Positions 1-9,292 of a stretch of DNA of 41,581 nucleotides are shown piece after piece. Origin of the DNA: Eximiradius proteiniborus (GTDB lineage: Bacteria; Bacteroidota; Ignavibacteria; Kapaibacteriales; UBA2268); the NCBI GenBank assembly GCA_026415495.1, contig JAOAGZ010000016.1, forward strand, positions 1 to 41,581, given 5' to 3'. How positions within the stretch are numbered: position 1 is the stretch's first letter; each line of letters begins with the position of its first letter. The position numbers and the translations under genes are program-made. The notes beneath the pieces were generated by a model. The model was not told the origin of the DNA. It saw nothing but the letters and a program-made list of their open reading frames with translations, and made no database searches.

Positions 1-154
1 ACTTTATCCCATTCTTCTTCTGTCATTCTTAGAATAAGGTTGTCTTTTGTTATACCAGCATTGTTTACTAAAATATCAATTTTGCTGAATTTCTTTATTA
101 TTTCATCAATACAATTTTGTACTTCTTGAAAATTAACTACATCAACTTTAAAAA
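1..154 (-). CDS. fabG: Partial 3-oxoacyl-ACP reductase (FabG-like SDR), truncated at both ends
   Basis: The minus strand encodes about 50 residues of a classical short-chain dehydrogenase. It contains a DV-N-F region, then KIDILVNNAGITKDN and RMTEEEWDKV. The NNAG motif and the following ITKDN/MTEEEWD block are typical of FabG, which reduces 3-oxoacyl-ACP in fatty-acid synthesis. The C-terminal part runs off the window edge. The N-terminal Rossmann region (about 60 residues, with TGxxxGIG) should lie above position 154 but is absent, because the sequence changes abruptly into mtaB on the other strand. In this frame a stop lies a few codons upstream of the last FabG-like residues. The ORF track missed it because it is partial. 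Assignment to FabG rather than another SDR is likely but rests on this short stretch. Confidence 0.75.
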
Positions 155-1380
155 CTAAACTTCAAGAAAAAGGCTTCACCATTACCGATAAATTCTCCGA
201 TGCAGAGATTGTTCTCATTAATACTTGCACCGTTACAAACAATGCTGATGCTGATTGCAGAGCAGCTATTCGTCGTGCTAAACGGGAAACAAACGGTGCT
301 TTTATTGGAGTGTTCGGGTGTTATGCACAGATTAATTCCGGGCAATTGGCTGATATGCCAGAAGTAAATGCTGTTTATGGAATAAAAGAAAAATTTCAAA
401 TACCTGAACTTTTGGAAGCAGATTTTCAAAAATCAAATAAATCCATAGAAGTATCAGAATTAACTTCGCTGAATTTTGATTTTGCTTATTCTGCGGATAA
501 TTCTGCTCGTTCTCGTTGTTTTCTGAAAATTCAAGACGGTTGCAATTACCGTTGTTCTTACTGCACGATTCCAAATGCTCGCGGTAATCCGAGAAGCATC
601 CCTTTTGAGCAGCTACCGGAAATATTTAGAGATGTTTCCGAAAAAGGTTTCCGGGAGATAGTTCTCAGTGGTATAAATCTTGGTGAATACAATTCCAATA
701 ATTACTTTTTCGAAGATGTCCTGCGTTTTATTGCTGAAAACGATTTTGGACTAAGGTTTCGCATATCTTCGATTGAGCCGAATTTGATTAACGATAAAAT
801 AATTAATTACGTTTGTAATTCTAATTCAATTTGCAAACACTTGCATATTCCGTTGCAGAGTGGCTCTGATATAATTCTCAGACTTATGAAAAGAAGATAT
901 ACATCTGAAAAGTTATATAATGATATTCTTTCGATTAAGTCTATGAATGCGGATATTTGTATTGGTTTGGATGTTATTACTGGTTTCCCTGGAGAAACTG
1001 AACTGGATTTTCAGCAAACCTACAATTTTATCGAAAATTTGCCAGTTTCTTATCTTCATGTTTTTACATATTCAGAAAGACGAAACACTCCTGCCGCCGA
1101 TTTTCCGGAAAAAATTCCGATGAAAGTAAGAAAAGAAAGAACAAGTATTCTCAAACAACTGTCTAACAATAAATTGTTGGCTTTTTATCAAACTCAAATC
1201 GGTAAAACACACGAACTCTTACCTGAAAAATATTCTGACACCGAAAAAGTTCAATTTGGACATACTTCTAATTACCTTAACTGTAAAATTAAAACTGACA
1301 GAAAATTAGATAATTCATTTCACCTTGTTCAGATAAACGAAATTGACTCAGATAATAAAATTATTGCAACTTTAATATAA
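148..1380 (+). CDS. mtaB: tRNA (N6-threonylcarbamoyladenosine-C2)-methylthiotransferase MtaB, 5'-truncated
   Basis: This is a radical-SAM methylthiotransferase that would convert t6A37 to ms2t6A37 in tRNA. The radical-SAM motif is C-NYR-C-SY-C inside IQDGCNYRCSYCTIP, followed by ARGNPRS, typical of MtaB rather than MiaB. The frame is open well before the ORF-track start at GTG 310. Residues from about 148 (KLQEKGFTI, INTCTVTNNAD, GVFGCYAQ) match the N-terminal UPF0004 domain, so 310 is an internal Val codon. Two of the three UPF0004 cluster cysteines are visible (NTC and FGC). The first, usually in a TLGCKxN motif, is missing with roughly 20-25 N-terminal residues. No ATG, GTG or TTG precedes 310 in frame, and a stop lies at 127-129. 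As written the gene lacks a start and a cluster ligand, because of either a rearrangement or a chimeric assembly. Confidence 0.85.
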   Translation, partial: LKTKLQEKGFTITDKFSDAEIVLINTCTVTNNADADCRAAIRRAKRETNGAFIGVFGCYAQINSGQLADMPEVNAVYGIKEKFQIPELLEADFQKSNKSIEVSELTSLNFDFAYSADNSARSRCFLKIQDGCNYRCSYCTIPNARGNPRSIPFEQLPEIFRDVSEKGFREIVLSGINLGEYNSNNYFFEDVLRFIAENDFGLRFRISSIEPNLINDKIINYVCNSNSICKHLHIPLQSGSDIILRLMKRRYTSEKLYNDILSIKSMNADICIGLDVITGFPGETELDFQQTYNFIENLPVSYLHVFTYSERRNTPAADFPEKIPMKVRKERTSILKQLSNNKLLAFYQTQIGKTHELLPEKYSDTEKVQFGHTSNYLNCKIKTDRKLDNSFHLVQINEIDSDNKIIATLI

Positions 1381-1446
1381 TTTTTGTGTTATTATGTTAA
1401 ACTTTGAGTATTTTAGTAAGTTCAAAGTGCATAATGCGAGGTACAT

Positions 1447-4400
1447 ATGTCAAGAAGATATATTTATGGAATATTATTAATTGTTCTTTTTTTACTATCC
1501 AGCATTAATGTTTTTCCACAGTTCGGGAAAAATAAAGTTCAGTATAGAAAATTTGACTGGAGATATATTGAAACTGAACATTTCGATGTTTACTACGATG
1601 CAGGTAGCAAAGCAATTGCTGAATTTGCCGCTGTTTCTGCCGAAAAAGCATTGATTTCAATTCAAAATACATTGAATTACAAATTCTCTATGAGAATAGC
1701 TTTGATTGTTTACGATTCTCACAATGATTTTCAACAAACAAATGTAACTGGCGGATATTTACCAGAAGGTGTTGGAGGTTTTACCGAATTATTTAAGAAC
1801 AGAGTTGTAGTGCCTTTTCAAGGCAGCTATTCTCAACTTCGACATGTAATTCACCACGAACTTGTTCATGCTGTTTTGAACGATATGTTCTACGGCGGCA
1901 CCCTGCAATCTGCTTTAATGACAAGCAATAGTTTTCAAATTCCTCTTTGGCTAAACGAAGGTCTTTGTGAATACGAAAGTTTAGGTGGTCTCGATATCGA
2001 GACCGATATGTTTATGCGTGATTTGACTATTTCTGAAAAACTTCCATCTCTTAGCCAACTTGATGGATATCTCGCATATAGAGGTGGGCAAACTTTCTAT
2101 TGGTTTGTTTCTGAAAAATATGGCAAAGCTAAAGTTACAGAATTCCTTAATAAACTCTATATCAACAAAAATTTAGAGCAAACTTTTCAAAGCACTTTTA
2201 ATATGAGTTTTAGAGATTTTTCTGAAATGTGGGAACGAGAAATCAAAAAAATATATTGGCCTGACTTGAAAGTTTTCGAAGACCCACGGGACTTTGCTCT
2301 GAAATTAACAGATAGACGCGATATCGGAAATTACTACAATACTTCACCTGCGATTTCTCCTAATGGAGACCAATTTGCTTATATTTCCGACCGTGATGAT
2401 GGTATTTTTGCAATTTATATACAGGACGTCGATGCCAAAGCAAAACCAAGAAAACTTGTCAGCAGTTTAAGAAAGCAAGATTTTGAAGATTTAAATCTCC
2501 TTACTCCCGGTATTGCGTGGGATCCTAATGGGCAAAAATTAGCTATTTCCGCAAAATCTGGTGGAGAAGATGCTATTTTTATTGTAGATGCCAAAACTGG
2601 AAATTACCAACGTTTGCTATTCGGACTTCGTTCTATTTCTTCGGTTAGTTGGTCAAAAGATGGACGCTATATCGCTTTTATCGCAACTGAAAGAGAAGAA
2701 AGTAATATTTATACTTATGATTTTGAGACAAAAAATCTTCAAAAAGTAACAGATGATATTTTTTCTGTTTCTCATATTGCTTGGGGCAGTAATAGTAATG
2801 AAATTTTCTTTGTCTCTGATAGAAACGGCATTCTTGATTACAGTATTAAAAGTAATGACATTAAAATGTGGAAACATAGATTTGAATCTTCTGATATTTA
2901 CAAACTCAATATTAAAGAAAAACAAATTCAAAGAATAACAAATACTCCTCAGTTCAACAAGACTTCGCTTCTACTTTCAAATGATGGTAATAAATTATTG
3001 TATGTCTCTGATAATAATGGAATTGGAAATATTTATGTTTACGATTTTGTAAATAATTCAGAATACCCGATTACTAATTCTCTAACAGGAATAACTCAAA
3101 TTTCGTTGTCGCAAGATAATTCTAAACTGTTATTTGCTTCACAAATTGGTGGCGGTTACGATATTTTCTTGTTAAGACTTCCTTTCGAAAAAAAGAGGAT
3201 TGATAGTTTGCCACTTACTCAATATAGAACCAAACAATTGGAGAGAACAAATATTGTTCAAAAAGCTGTTACAAATATTACAGTTCCAGATAACTCAATC
3301 GCTTCTGACAAACAGACACAAATTCAAGGCTATGGTGAATTCGAAATTGATTTTTCTGCTCAACAATTAGTTGAACCAAATCAAGATGTAATTAAAAGTT
3401 CTTCATTAAGCGATATTTCTGCAAAAGGTGCTTCTATTGAAAATCAGGAATTTGTCGAACGTATTTATAAAATCACGTTCTCTCCTGACATTATTTTAGT
3501 TAATCCTGGTTATTCAACTTACTATGGTTGGCAGGGACTTACTCAAATGCTTTTCAGCGACGTTCTTGGAGACCATCAAATTTATGCTGGACTTAATCTG
3601 TTTACTGATTTGAAAAACAGTCAATTTTATCTTTCTTACTCATATTTGCCAAATTTAATTGATTATCATATCGCTGCTTATCATTATCCGGCTTATTTTT
3701 ACAAATACGACAGAATTATGGATGATTACAGTTTATATAGATTTAGGAATTATGGTTTATCAATCCTTACATCGTTGCCGTTTGATTTATTTACACGTGT
3801 CGAATGGGGGGCTGATTTTATAGGAGCTGAAATGACAAACCTCGATAACTCTTTTATTCCTGGAATTTCTCGTTTTATTTTCCTTCCTCAAGCACGATTT
3901 GTATATGACAATTCTTTAGGCGGATGGTATGCGCCCGAAAGAGGTTTTCGAGGTTATATTGAAATTTTGGGTTCACCAAAATTCAACTCCAATTCCGTTG
4001 GGTTTATGTCCGTAAAAACAGATCTACGACAGTATTATAAAATTTCTAATTTTATTTCTTTAGCTTTACGTGGTTCTATTGGAGCAAGTTTCGGACCAAA
4101 TCCTCAACGCTATTTCATTGGTGGAACTGAAAACTGGATAAATTACTCATATTCAAATAGAGACTATCCTTTCGAAAATCCGGAAGATTTTGTTTTTATG
4201 AATAATTTTATTATGCCGTTGCGTGGATGGGATATTGCTGCAATTAGAGGAAATAAATTCTTCGTTAGTAATACTGAATTGCGTTTTCCTTTGTTTTATG
4301 CACTCGTTGCTGGACCAGTTCCTGTACTTCTTCAAGGTGTAATGTCCACTCTGTTTTTTGATATTGGTGGTGCTTGGACTGACGACTTTAAAATATCAAA

Positions 4401-4569
4401 AATTGATGCATATGGTAAGCGAGTTCCAGCTGATATGATTTTCAGTTCTGGCACAGGAGTGAGATCCTACTTATTAGGTTTGCCTGTGAAACTTGATATA
4501 GCTTGGTCCTACAATTACACGAAGTGGAGCAAGCCCCGCTATATGTTTTCTTTAGGCTACGATTTTTAA
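1447..4569 (+). CDS. Secreted zinc-peptidase-like / PD40 beta-propeller / outer-membrane barrel protein
   Basis: A 1040-residue protein in three parts. Residues 1-25 form a signal peptide. Residues about 35-260 form a gluzincin-like (peptidase MA-type) domain with HHELVH, so HExxH is at 137-141, and NEGLCEY at 170-176 supplies the likely third zinc ligand Glu171. Residues about 290-610 hold repeated TolB/PD40 propeller blades (ISPNGDQFAYISDRD, SKDGRYIAFIA, LLYVSDNNG). Residues about 690-1040 look like a transmembrane beta-barrel of the surface-antigen/BamA type, with alternating aromatic strands and a terminal YDF. Similar TolB-like proteins occur in Bacteroidota and relatives, but I know of no assigned substrate. 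Expected location is the outer membrane, with the peptidase on one face. The ATG at 1447 follows GCGAGG. Peptidase activity is inferred from motifs only. Confidence 0.7.
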   Translation: MSRRYIYGILLIVLFLLSSINVFPQFGKNKVQYRKFDWRYIETEHFDVYYDAGSKAIAEFAAVSAEKALISIQNTLNYKFSMRIALIVYDSHNDFQQTNVTGGYLPEGVGGFTELFKNRVVVPFQGSYSQLRHVIHHELVHAVLNDMFYGGTLQSALMTSNSFQIPLWLNEGLCEYESLGGLDIETDMFMRDLTISEKLPSLSQLDGYLAYRGGQTFYWFVSEKYGKAKVTEFLNKLYINKNLEQTFQSTFNMSFRDFSEMWEREIKKIYWPDLKVFEDPRDFALKLTDRRDIGNYYNTSPAISPNGDQFAYISDRDDGIFAIYIQDVDAKAKPRKLVSSLRKQDFEDLNLLTPGIAWDPNGQKLAISAKSGGEDAIFIVDAKTGNYQRLLFGLRSISSVSWSKDGRYIAFIATEREESNIYTYDFETKNLQKVTDDIFSVSHIAWGSNSNEIFFVSDRNGILDYSIKSNDIKMWKHRFESSDIYKLNIKEKQIQRITNTPQFNKTSLLLSNDGNKLLYVSDNNGIGNIYVYDFVNNSEYPITNSLTGITQISLSQDNSKLLFASQIGGGYDIFLLRLPFEKKRIDSLPLTQYRTKQLERTNIVQKAVTNITVPDNSIASDKQTQIQGYGEFEIDFSAQQLVEPNQDVIKSSSLSDISAKGASIENQEFVERIYKITFSPDIILVNPGYSTYYGWQGLTQMLFSDVLGDHQIYAGLNLFTDLKNSQFYLSYSYLPNLIDYHIAAYHYPAYFYKYDRIMDDYSLYRFRNYGLSILTSLPFDLFTRVEWGADFIGAEMTNLDNSFIPGISRFIFLPQARFVYDNSLGGWYAPERGFRGYIEILGSPKFNSNSVGFMSVKTDLRQYYKISNFISLALRGSIGASFGPNPQRYFIGGTENWINYSYSNRDYPFENPEDFVFMNNFIMPLRGWDIAAIRGNKFFVSNTELRFPLFYALVAGPVPVLLQGVMSTLFFDIGGAWTDDFKISKIDAYGKRVPADMIFSSGTGVRSYLLGLPVKLDIAWSYNYTKWSKPRYMFSLGYDF

Positions 4570-4642
4570 TAAATTTTGTTTTGAGTGCTTTTTTCTTTAT
4601 ATTGCCAATGCAGTATTAAGAGGAAAATAATTTGGTTTTTGT

Positions 4643-6208
4643 ATGAAAAAGTTCTTTTATTTTTTTATCATATGCTTTCTTTCATTCAATTTATCCTATA
4701 GTCAGAAAATTCAATTAGATACAATAAAATCTTATGATGAATTTTCTTCTCTTCTCAACTCTCTTATTTCAAACAATAATTTATCTAATTCCAAAATTGG
4801 CATTTCAATTTATTCTCTTAACCAAAACCGGTACATTTATAATAATAATTTCAATGAACCACTTGTTCCTGCTTCCGTAACAAAATTATTTACTTCATTT
4901 TTTGCTCTTAACCTTCTACATTCGGATCCTGTTCTTAAAACCATAATATATACTGATGCCAAAGAGATTAAACCTGTTTTGGTTGGCAACATTTATATTC
5001 GTGGTGGGGGAGATGCATTACTTTCTTTGAGTGATTTGGATTATTTGGTTGAATCTTTGATAAATTTAGGTATAAAAAAAATTGTTGGCAATATTTATGC
5101 TGATGGAAGTTTCTTTGATGGGCAAACATCTCGGTTTCTTTATAGTGGTGATAACGATGAAGTTGAATACGTCCCACCTGTTACTTCTCTAAGCATTAAT
5201 CGTAACACCGGTATGATCATTGTTTCAGCTGGTTCAGTCCCTGGTCGTCCCGCAAATGTCCAGGTTATTCCTTCTTCTACTGCTTTCATTGTCAATAATA
5301 ACGTGAAAGTATATGGAGGAGCCTCAAAAAAGTCATTAGGCAATTCATTTCACAATAGAAAATATCATAATTCATCTTACTTCTTCGATGAACAAAACTT
5401 TGGAGATAAGAAAAGAAGGAATACTAAACCAAGAGCGTTGCAAAGAGGTCTTTCTATCCAAACTAACTTTCAAAAAAATGGTAAGCAAATTATTACAGTT
5501 TCAGGTAGCTTACCGGTTAATTCTAATCAAAAATACTCTTTTAAAATTCAAAATCCTGAATTAGTTGTTGCTGGGGCTTTATACAATCGATTGCTTGCAA
5601 ATGGTATTGAGGTTACGGGAACTATAGATTTAAAGCAAACACCTGATATTAAGCAAGTTACAAAGCTATCTGAGTTTGGTAGAGATCTATGCAGTATGAT
5701 TTCCGAAATTAATAAAAATAGTGATAATTATTTAGCTGAAAATTTATTTAAAATCGTTGGTGCAAGCTATCATTCAAATTCGAATAATAAAATTAGTGCA
5801 CTTAATTGTTATCAAGAATTTGCTAAACAAATCAACATTGATTTTAGTAATGTTTCTCTAAATGATGGTTCTGGATTGTCGCGTCGCAACAAGGTTACTT
5901 CTGAAACAATAGTGAAATTGCTCGTTTCCGCCGTTCATTCAGATTTTGCTGACTGCTTTGGCAAATCTTTGTCTATTGCAGGTGTTGATGGCACACTCAA
6001 AAAGCGTTTGATTGGAACAAAAGCTGAAAACAATCTTATTGGCAAAACTGGTACCCATAAAAATGTTAGTGCATTGGCTGGTTATGTGAATTCATTAGAT
6101 GGGGATACTTATGCTTTTGCGATTGTCTCAAATGGGTGGGCAATAGCTGAATATAAAAATTTAGAAAATACTATCGCAGAAATGTTATCTTTGTTATATG
6201 TTAAATAA
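4643..6208 (+). CDS. dacB: D-alanyl-D-alanine carboxypeptidase/endopeptidase, PBP4 family (peptidase S13)
   Basis: This is a periplasmic penicillin-binding protein that trims or cleaves peptidoglycan cross-links. All three serine penicillin-recognising motifs are visible: SVTK with catalytic Ser78 and Lys81, SDN at 360-362, and KTG at 468-470. The family block NDGSGLSR is at about 407-414. Residues 1-20 are a signal peptide ending SLSYS-like before QKI. The long insertion between the first two motifs (about residues 100-340) is typical of S13 enzymes. Length 521 is normal. It lies 73 bases after the propeller/barrel gene and 15 bases before the endonuclease gene, so cotranscription is plausible. 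No strong Shine-Dalgarno is seen next to the ATG; an AGAGG lies about 20 bases upstream. Confidence 0.9.
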   Translation: MKKFFYFFIICFLSFNLSYSQKIQLDTIKSYDEFSSLLNSLISNNNLSNSKIGISIYSLNQNRYIYNNNFNEPLVPASVTKLFTSFFALNLLHSDPVLKTIIYTDAKEIKPVLVGNIYIRGGGDALLSLSDLDYLVESLINLGIKKIVGNIYADGSFFDGQTSRFLYSGDNDEVEYVPPVTSLSINRNTGMIIVSAGSVPGRPANVQVIPSSTAFIVNNNVKVYGGASKKSLGNSFHNRKYHNSSYFFDEQNFGDKKRRNTKPRALQRGLSIQTNFQKNGKQIITVSGSLPVNSNQKYSFKIQNPELVVAGALYNRLLANGIEVTGTIDLKQTPDIKQVTKLSEFGRDLCSMISEINKNSDNYLAENLFKIVGASYHSNSNNKISALNCYQEFAKQINIDFSNVSLNDGSGLSRRNKVTSETIVKLLVSAVHSDFADCFGKSLSIAGVDGTLKKRLIGTKAENNLIGKTGTHKNVSALAGYVNSLDGDTYAFAIVSNGWAIAEYKNLENTIAEMLSLLYVK

Positions 6209-6223
6209 ACTTATTTAAAAAAA

Positions 6224-7837
6224 ATGAAAAAATTTCTTTTTATACTATCTTTTTTGCTTAGCAGTTACCTGCTTCATTCACAGGTGATTGATGATATCCA
6301 AATCGAAAATATTTCTATCAACAAAGATACTACCTTCTTTGCAGAAATATTGAACAACACTCAGAACGAAATACTTTTACTAAAAGCTCACATAATTGAT
6401 AGTTCAAAAGTATTTCAATTTGCTGGTATTAACAATAAGAAAATCAGACCTGGCGAAAAGCTTTTATTGCCAATTACTTTTTCACCAAAAGATAATATTA
6501 ATTATACTGCTTTTCTGAATTGTGAAATTGTTACAGATAACTCTCAGTTTTCATTATTATCTAAAATTGTTGGAAAAGCAACACACCCATTAGAAATTTA
6601 TCGCTCTACTGATAATTTACGTGGACGTCAGCTATTAAATGAGCTCAAAAAATTCGTTGAGCCTCATACTTCTCTTGGATATAAAAATGCGCGAGAATTT
6701 ATGTGGGGCAGCCTCGATAATGTAAATGGTTATGTTGAATGTATTTACACCGGTCGCAAAGTTCAAACAACAGGTATTCCGGATGTAAATACTACTAACT
6801 TCAACACCGAGCATACCTGGCCTCAGGCATATGGAGCCGATAATGACCCTCCAAAAAGCGATTTATACCATATTCGCCCTTCATATGAAGTTGCTAATTC
6901 CAAAAGAGCAAACTATCCTTTTGGATTTGTTAAAAGCAATGTTATCTATGAGGATGGTGGTTCAAGACTTGGCGTAAATGAAAGTGGCAACATTGTTTTT
7001 GAACCACGTTCTTCTGTAAAAGGTGATATTGCTCGTGGTATGTTCTACTTTGCGTTAAAATATAATAATCCTTATGGATATATCAATAACCAACTCAAAG
7101 ATTTACGCGAATTTGCTTTATTAGATCCTGTAGATAGTACAGAATATGTAAGAAACATACGAATCTCAGAAGTTCAAAATAACAGAAACCCTTTCATTGA
7201 TAACAATTACTTTGTTTTTAGAATAAATAATTTCGAGAATCCAGATTTTATTCCATTTTCAATTCCAGTTGTTTCTAACCAAAATATTTACCTCCTAAAT
7301 CAAAATAATTCGGAAGCTTTTTTGTATTTAGCAAATTATGGTGATGATACACTTGATATTATTAATCATTCATTTAATCAATGGAATAATGGAAAATCAT
7401 ATTTTTTCAGATTTGATAGAGAATTGAACGGTTTGACGCTATACCCGTATCAAATTGAGAAAGTGAAGGTGATGTTAGAAGCAAACGAACCAGTTGATGA
7501 TTCTTTTGAAGCTGACTTAAACTTATTTTTTTCAAATAGCACTTTAATTCCAGTTACTTTCAAGGTTCGTAACAATTTTACCACTGTAGAGGACTTGTCT
7601 CCTTCTATCAAAGCCTTTCAGAATGAAAGTTATCTAATGCTTGCTAGTGATAATATCTGTATAGATGAACTCTATATTTATACGATTGAAGGAAAAGTGT
7701 TTGATTTTTCAAGTCATATTTCTAATATAAGTTTTTTACAAATCCCTAAATCCACTCTTCCTTGCACTAATTGTGTGTTATTTATCTCCGGCAAAACTTC
7801 GTCTGGTTATTTTATAAAAAAAATATTAGTTGAATAG
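6224..7837 (+). CDS. Secreted endonuclease I family nuclease with extra N- and C-terminal domains
   Basis: A 537-residue protein with a signal peptide (residues 1-20, ending LLHSQ). Residues about 20-125 form a beta-rich, Ig/HYDIN-like module containing GEKLLLPITFSP. Residues about 130-330 form an endonuclease I (EndA/NucM) domain with the signature NTEHTWPQ at 194-201, including the presumed catalytic His197, followed by KSDLYHIRPS and NSKRANYPFG. Enzymes of this family are secreted, metal-dependent, non-specific nucleases. Residues about 340-537 are beta-rich and may be a cell-surface or secretion module, though I see no clear type IX sorting signature. The role is probably extracellular DNA/RNA degradation for nutrients or biofilm remodelling. 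It is 15 bases after dacB and lacks an obvious Shine-Dalgarno. The nuclease call is confident; the flanking domain calls are tentative. Confidence 0.85.
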   Translation: MKKFLFILSFLLSSYLLHSQVIDDIQIENISINKDTTFFAEILNNTQNEILLLKAHIIDSSKVFQFAGINNKKIRPGEKLLLPITFSPKDNINYTAFLNCEIVTDNSQFSLLSKIVGKATHPLEIYRSTDNLRGRQLLNELKKFVEPHTSLGYKNAREFMWGSLDNVNGYVECIYTGRKVQTTGIPDVNTTNFNTEHTWPQAYGADNDPPKSDLYHIRPSYEVANSKRANYPFGFVKSNVIYEDGGSRLGVNESGNIVFEPRSSVKGDIARGMFYFALKYNNPYGYINNQLKDLREFALLDPVDSTEYVRNIRISEVQNNRNPFIDNNYFVFRINNFENPDFIPFSIPVVSNQNIYLLNQNNSEAFLYLANYGDDTLDIINHSFNQWNNGKSYFFRFDRELNGLTLYPYQIEKVKVMLEANEPVDDSFEADLNLFFSNSTLIPVTFKVRNNFTTVEDLSPSIKAFQNESYLMLASDNICIDELYIYTIEGKVFDFSSHISNISFLQIPKSTLPCTNCVLFISGKTSSGYFIKKILVE

Positions 7838-7838
7838 T

Positions 7839-9248
7839 ATGAAATCAAACAATGAAATAGAAGTTGAAATTGAAAGCATTGGTTTTGAGGGTATTTCTGT
7901 TGCTCGTTTGGAAGGAAAAGCGATATTGCTCAAAGGTGGTGCACTACCAGGTGAACGTGTAATTGCCGTTATTACAAAAGATAAGACAAATTTTTCTGAA
8001 GGCTTTATTAAAGAAGTAATTTCCAAATCGCCTAAAAGAATTGAGCCAAAATGTGAATTTTTTGGTACCTGTGGAGGGTGTTCTTGGCAAAATCTAGATT
8101 ACAACGAACAACTTCTATGGAAAAGACAACATATTATTGATGCATATACTCGTATTGGAAAAATTGAAATCCCCAATATTGAATTTGTTTTTCCATCAAC
8201 TGATATTTTTGAGTATCGTAATAAGATGGAATTTTCTTTTGGTTCTCATCGCTGGCTAACTCCAAAAGAAATAAATTCAGGGAAGGAGTATACTAAAAAT
8301 TTTGCTTTGGGTATGCATTATCCAGGTCGTTACGACAAAATCATTGATATCAACCGTTGTTTTATTCAACCTGAAGTTGGTAATCAAATAATCAATTCTA
8401 TTCGCTCCAAAGCAATAAATTATGGGATTTCTGCTTATAACTATTATAAAAATAATGGTTTTCTAAAAAACGTTGTTCTTCGATTTTCATCTTATCAAAA
8501 ATCAGTAATGGCAATTTTGATTACAAATCCTGTTGAGAAAGAAGACGAAAAAGCATTTGCAAAGTGGTTTATTGAAGAATTACCAAGTGATTTCGACGTT
8601 ATCAAATCTACCTACTGGGCTGTTAATGATAAGCAGAGCAGTGTTGCTAATGGCGTTGTTCAGGTGTCTAATAATTATGGTGTATTGCAGGAAAAAATTC
8701 TTGATGTTGTTTTCAATATATCTCCTTTTTCATTTTTCCAGACTAACTCAGTTCAATTAGATAATTTTATTGGTAAAATATTAGAAATAGCAAAGCTTAC
8801 TCAGGAAATGATTGTCTGGGATTTATATTGTGGTTGTGGTTCTATTACTCTTCCAGCAGCAAAGCAGGTTAAAAAAGTTTTTGGCATTGAGCTGAACAAT
8901 TCTGCAGTTGAAGATGCTACGAAAAATGCAGAACTTAATAAAATTTCGAATGTTGAATTCTATCAGGCAGACCTTCACTCAAAATCTGTTCCGAAATTAT
9001 TGAATTCAATTGCTAAGCCAAATGTGGTAATTGTGGATCCTCCTCGTTCAGGAATGAATGAAAATCTCGTTAACCATTTATTGAAAATAGCACCCGATAA
9101 AATCATATATGTAAGTTGTAATCCGGTAACACAAGCTCGTGATATTGCTTTGCTAAGTGATGTTTACAAAGTAAACGTAATTCAACCTGTGGATATGTTT
9201 CCTCACACTTATCACGTTGAAGTAATTACTGAATTAATAAAAAAATAG
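7839..9248 (+). CDS. rlmD: 23S rRNA (uracil-C5)-methyltransferase, RlmD/TrmA family
   Basis: SAM-dependent RNA m5U methyltransferase. Residues about 1-60 form a TRAM RNA-binding domain. A [4Fe-4S] ligand set CEFFGTCGGC follows, with a later Cys in the INRCF region. SAM motif I is DLYCGCGSITLP, motif IV is VDPPRSG, and the catalytic Cys is in VSCNP. This layout fits RlmD/RlmCD-type enzymes; the exact uridine (U1939 or U747) cannot be decided from sequence. The ORF track starts at TTG 7830, but ATG 7839 is preferred: it is the first ATG in frame, it starts one base after the preceding stop, and it gives the normal N-terminus. It closes the plus-strand gene series, with a strong hairpin just after the stop. 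Confidence 0.85.
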   Translation: MKSNNEIEVEIESIGFEGISVARLEGKAILLKGGALPGERVIAVITKDKTNFSEGFIKEVISKSPKRIEPKCEFFGTCGGCSWQNLDYNEQLLWKRQHIIDAYTRIGKIEIPNIEFVFPSTDIFEYRNKMEFSFGSHRWLTPKEINSGKEYTKNFALGMHYPGRYDKIIDINRCFIQPEVGNQIINSIRSKAINYGISAYNYYKNNGFLKNVVLRFSSYQKSVMAILITNPVEKEDEKAFAKWFIEELPSDFDVIKSTYWAVNDKQSSVANGVVQVSNNYGVLQEKILDVVFNISPFSFFQTNSVQLDNFIGKILEIAKLTQEMIVWDLYCGCGSITLPAAKQVKKVFGIELNNSAVEDATKNAELNKISNVEFYQADLHSKSVPKLLNSIAKPNVVIVDPPRSGMNENLVNHLLKIAPDKIIYVSCNPVTQARDIALLSDVYKVNVIQPVDMFPHTYHVEVITELIKK

Positions 9249-9276
9249 AGATGAAGCATTCTCTTCATCTCTATTT
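9243..9276. terminator. Bidirectional hairpin terminator between rlmD and the DtxR gene
   Basis: A perfect 14-bp inverted repeat (AAATAGAGATGAAG and its complement) with a 6-base loop CATTCT. It begins in the stop region of the rRNA methyltransferase gene and lies between convergent genes. The A-rich and T-rich ends of the stem could serve termination on both strands. Confidence 0.8.
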
Positions 9277-9292
9277 GCAGTGAATATTTTTA

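Noticed and set aside
148-574. Minus-strand ORFs 148-429 and 332-574
   Set aside because: They overlap conserved mtaB codons and have no recognisable product; the MtaB reading clearly wins.
310-1380. mtaB starting at 310 as in the ORF track
   Set aside because: Codon 310 is GTG inside the conserved GVFGCYAQ block; MtaB similarity continues upstream to about 148.
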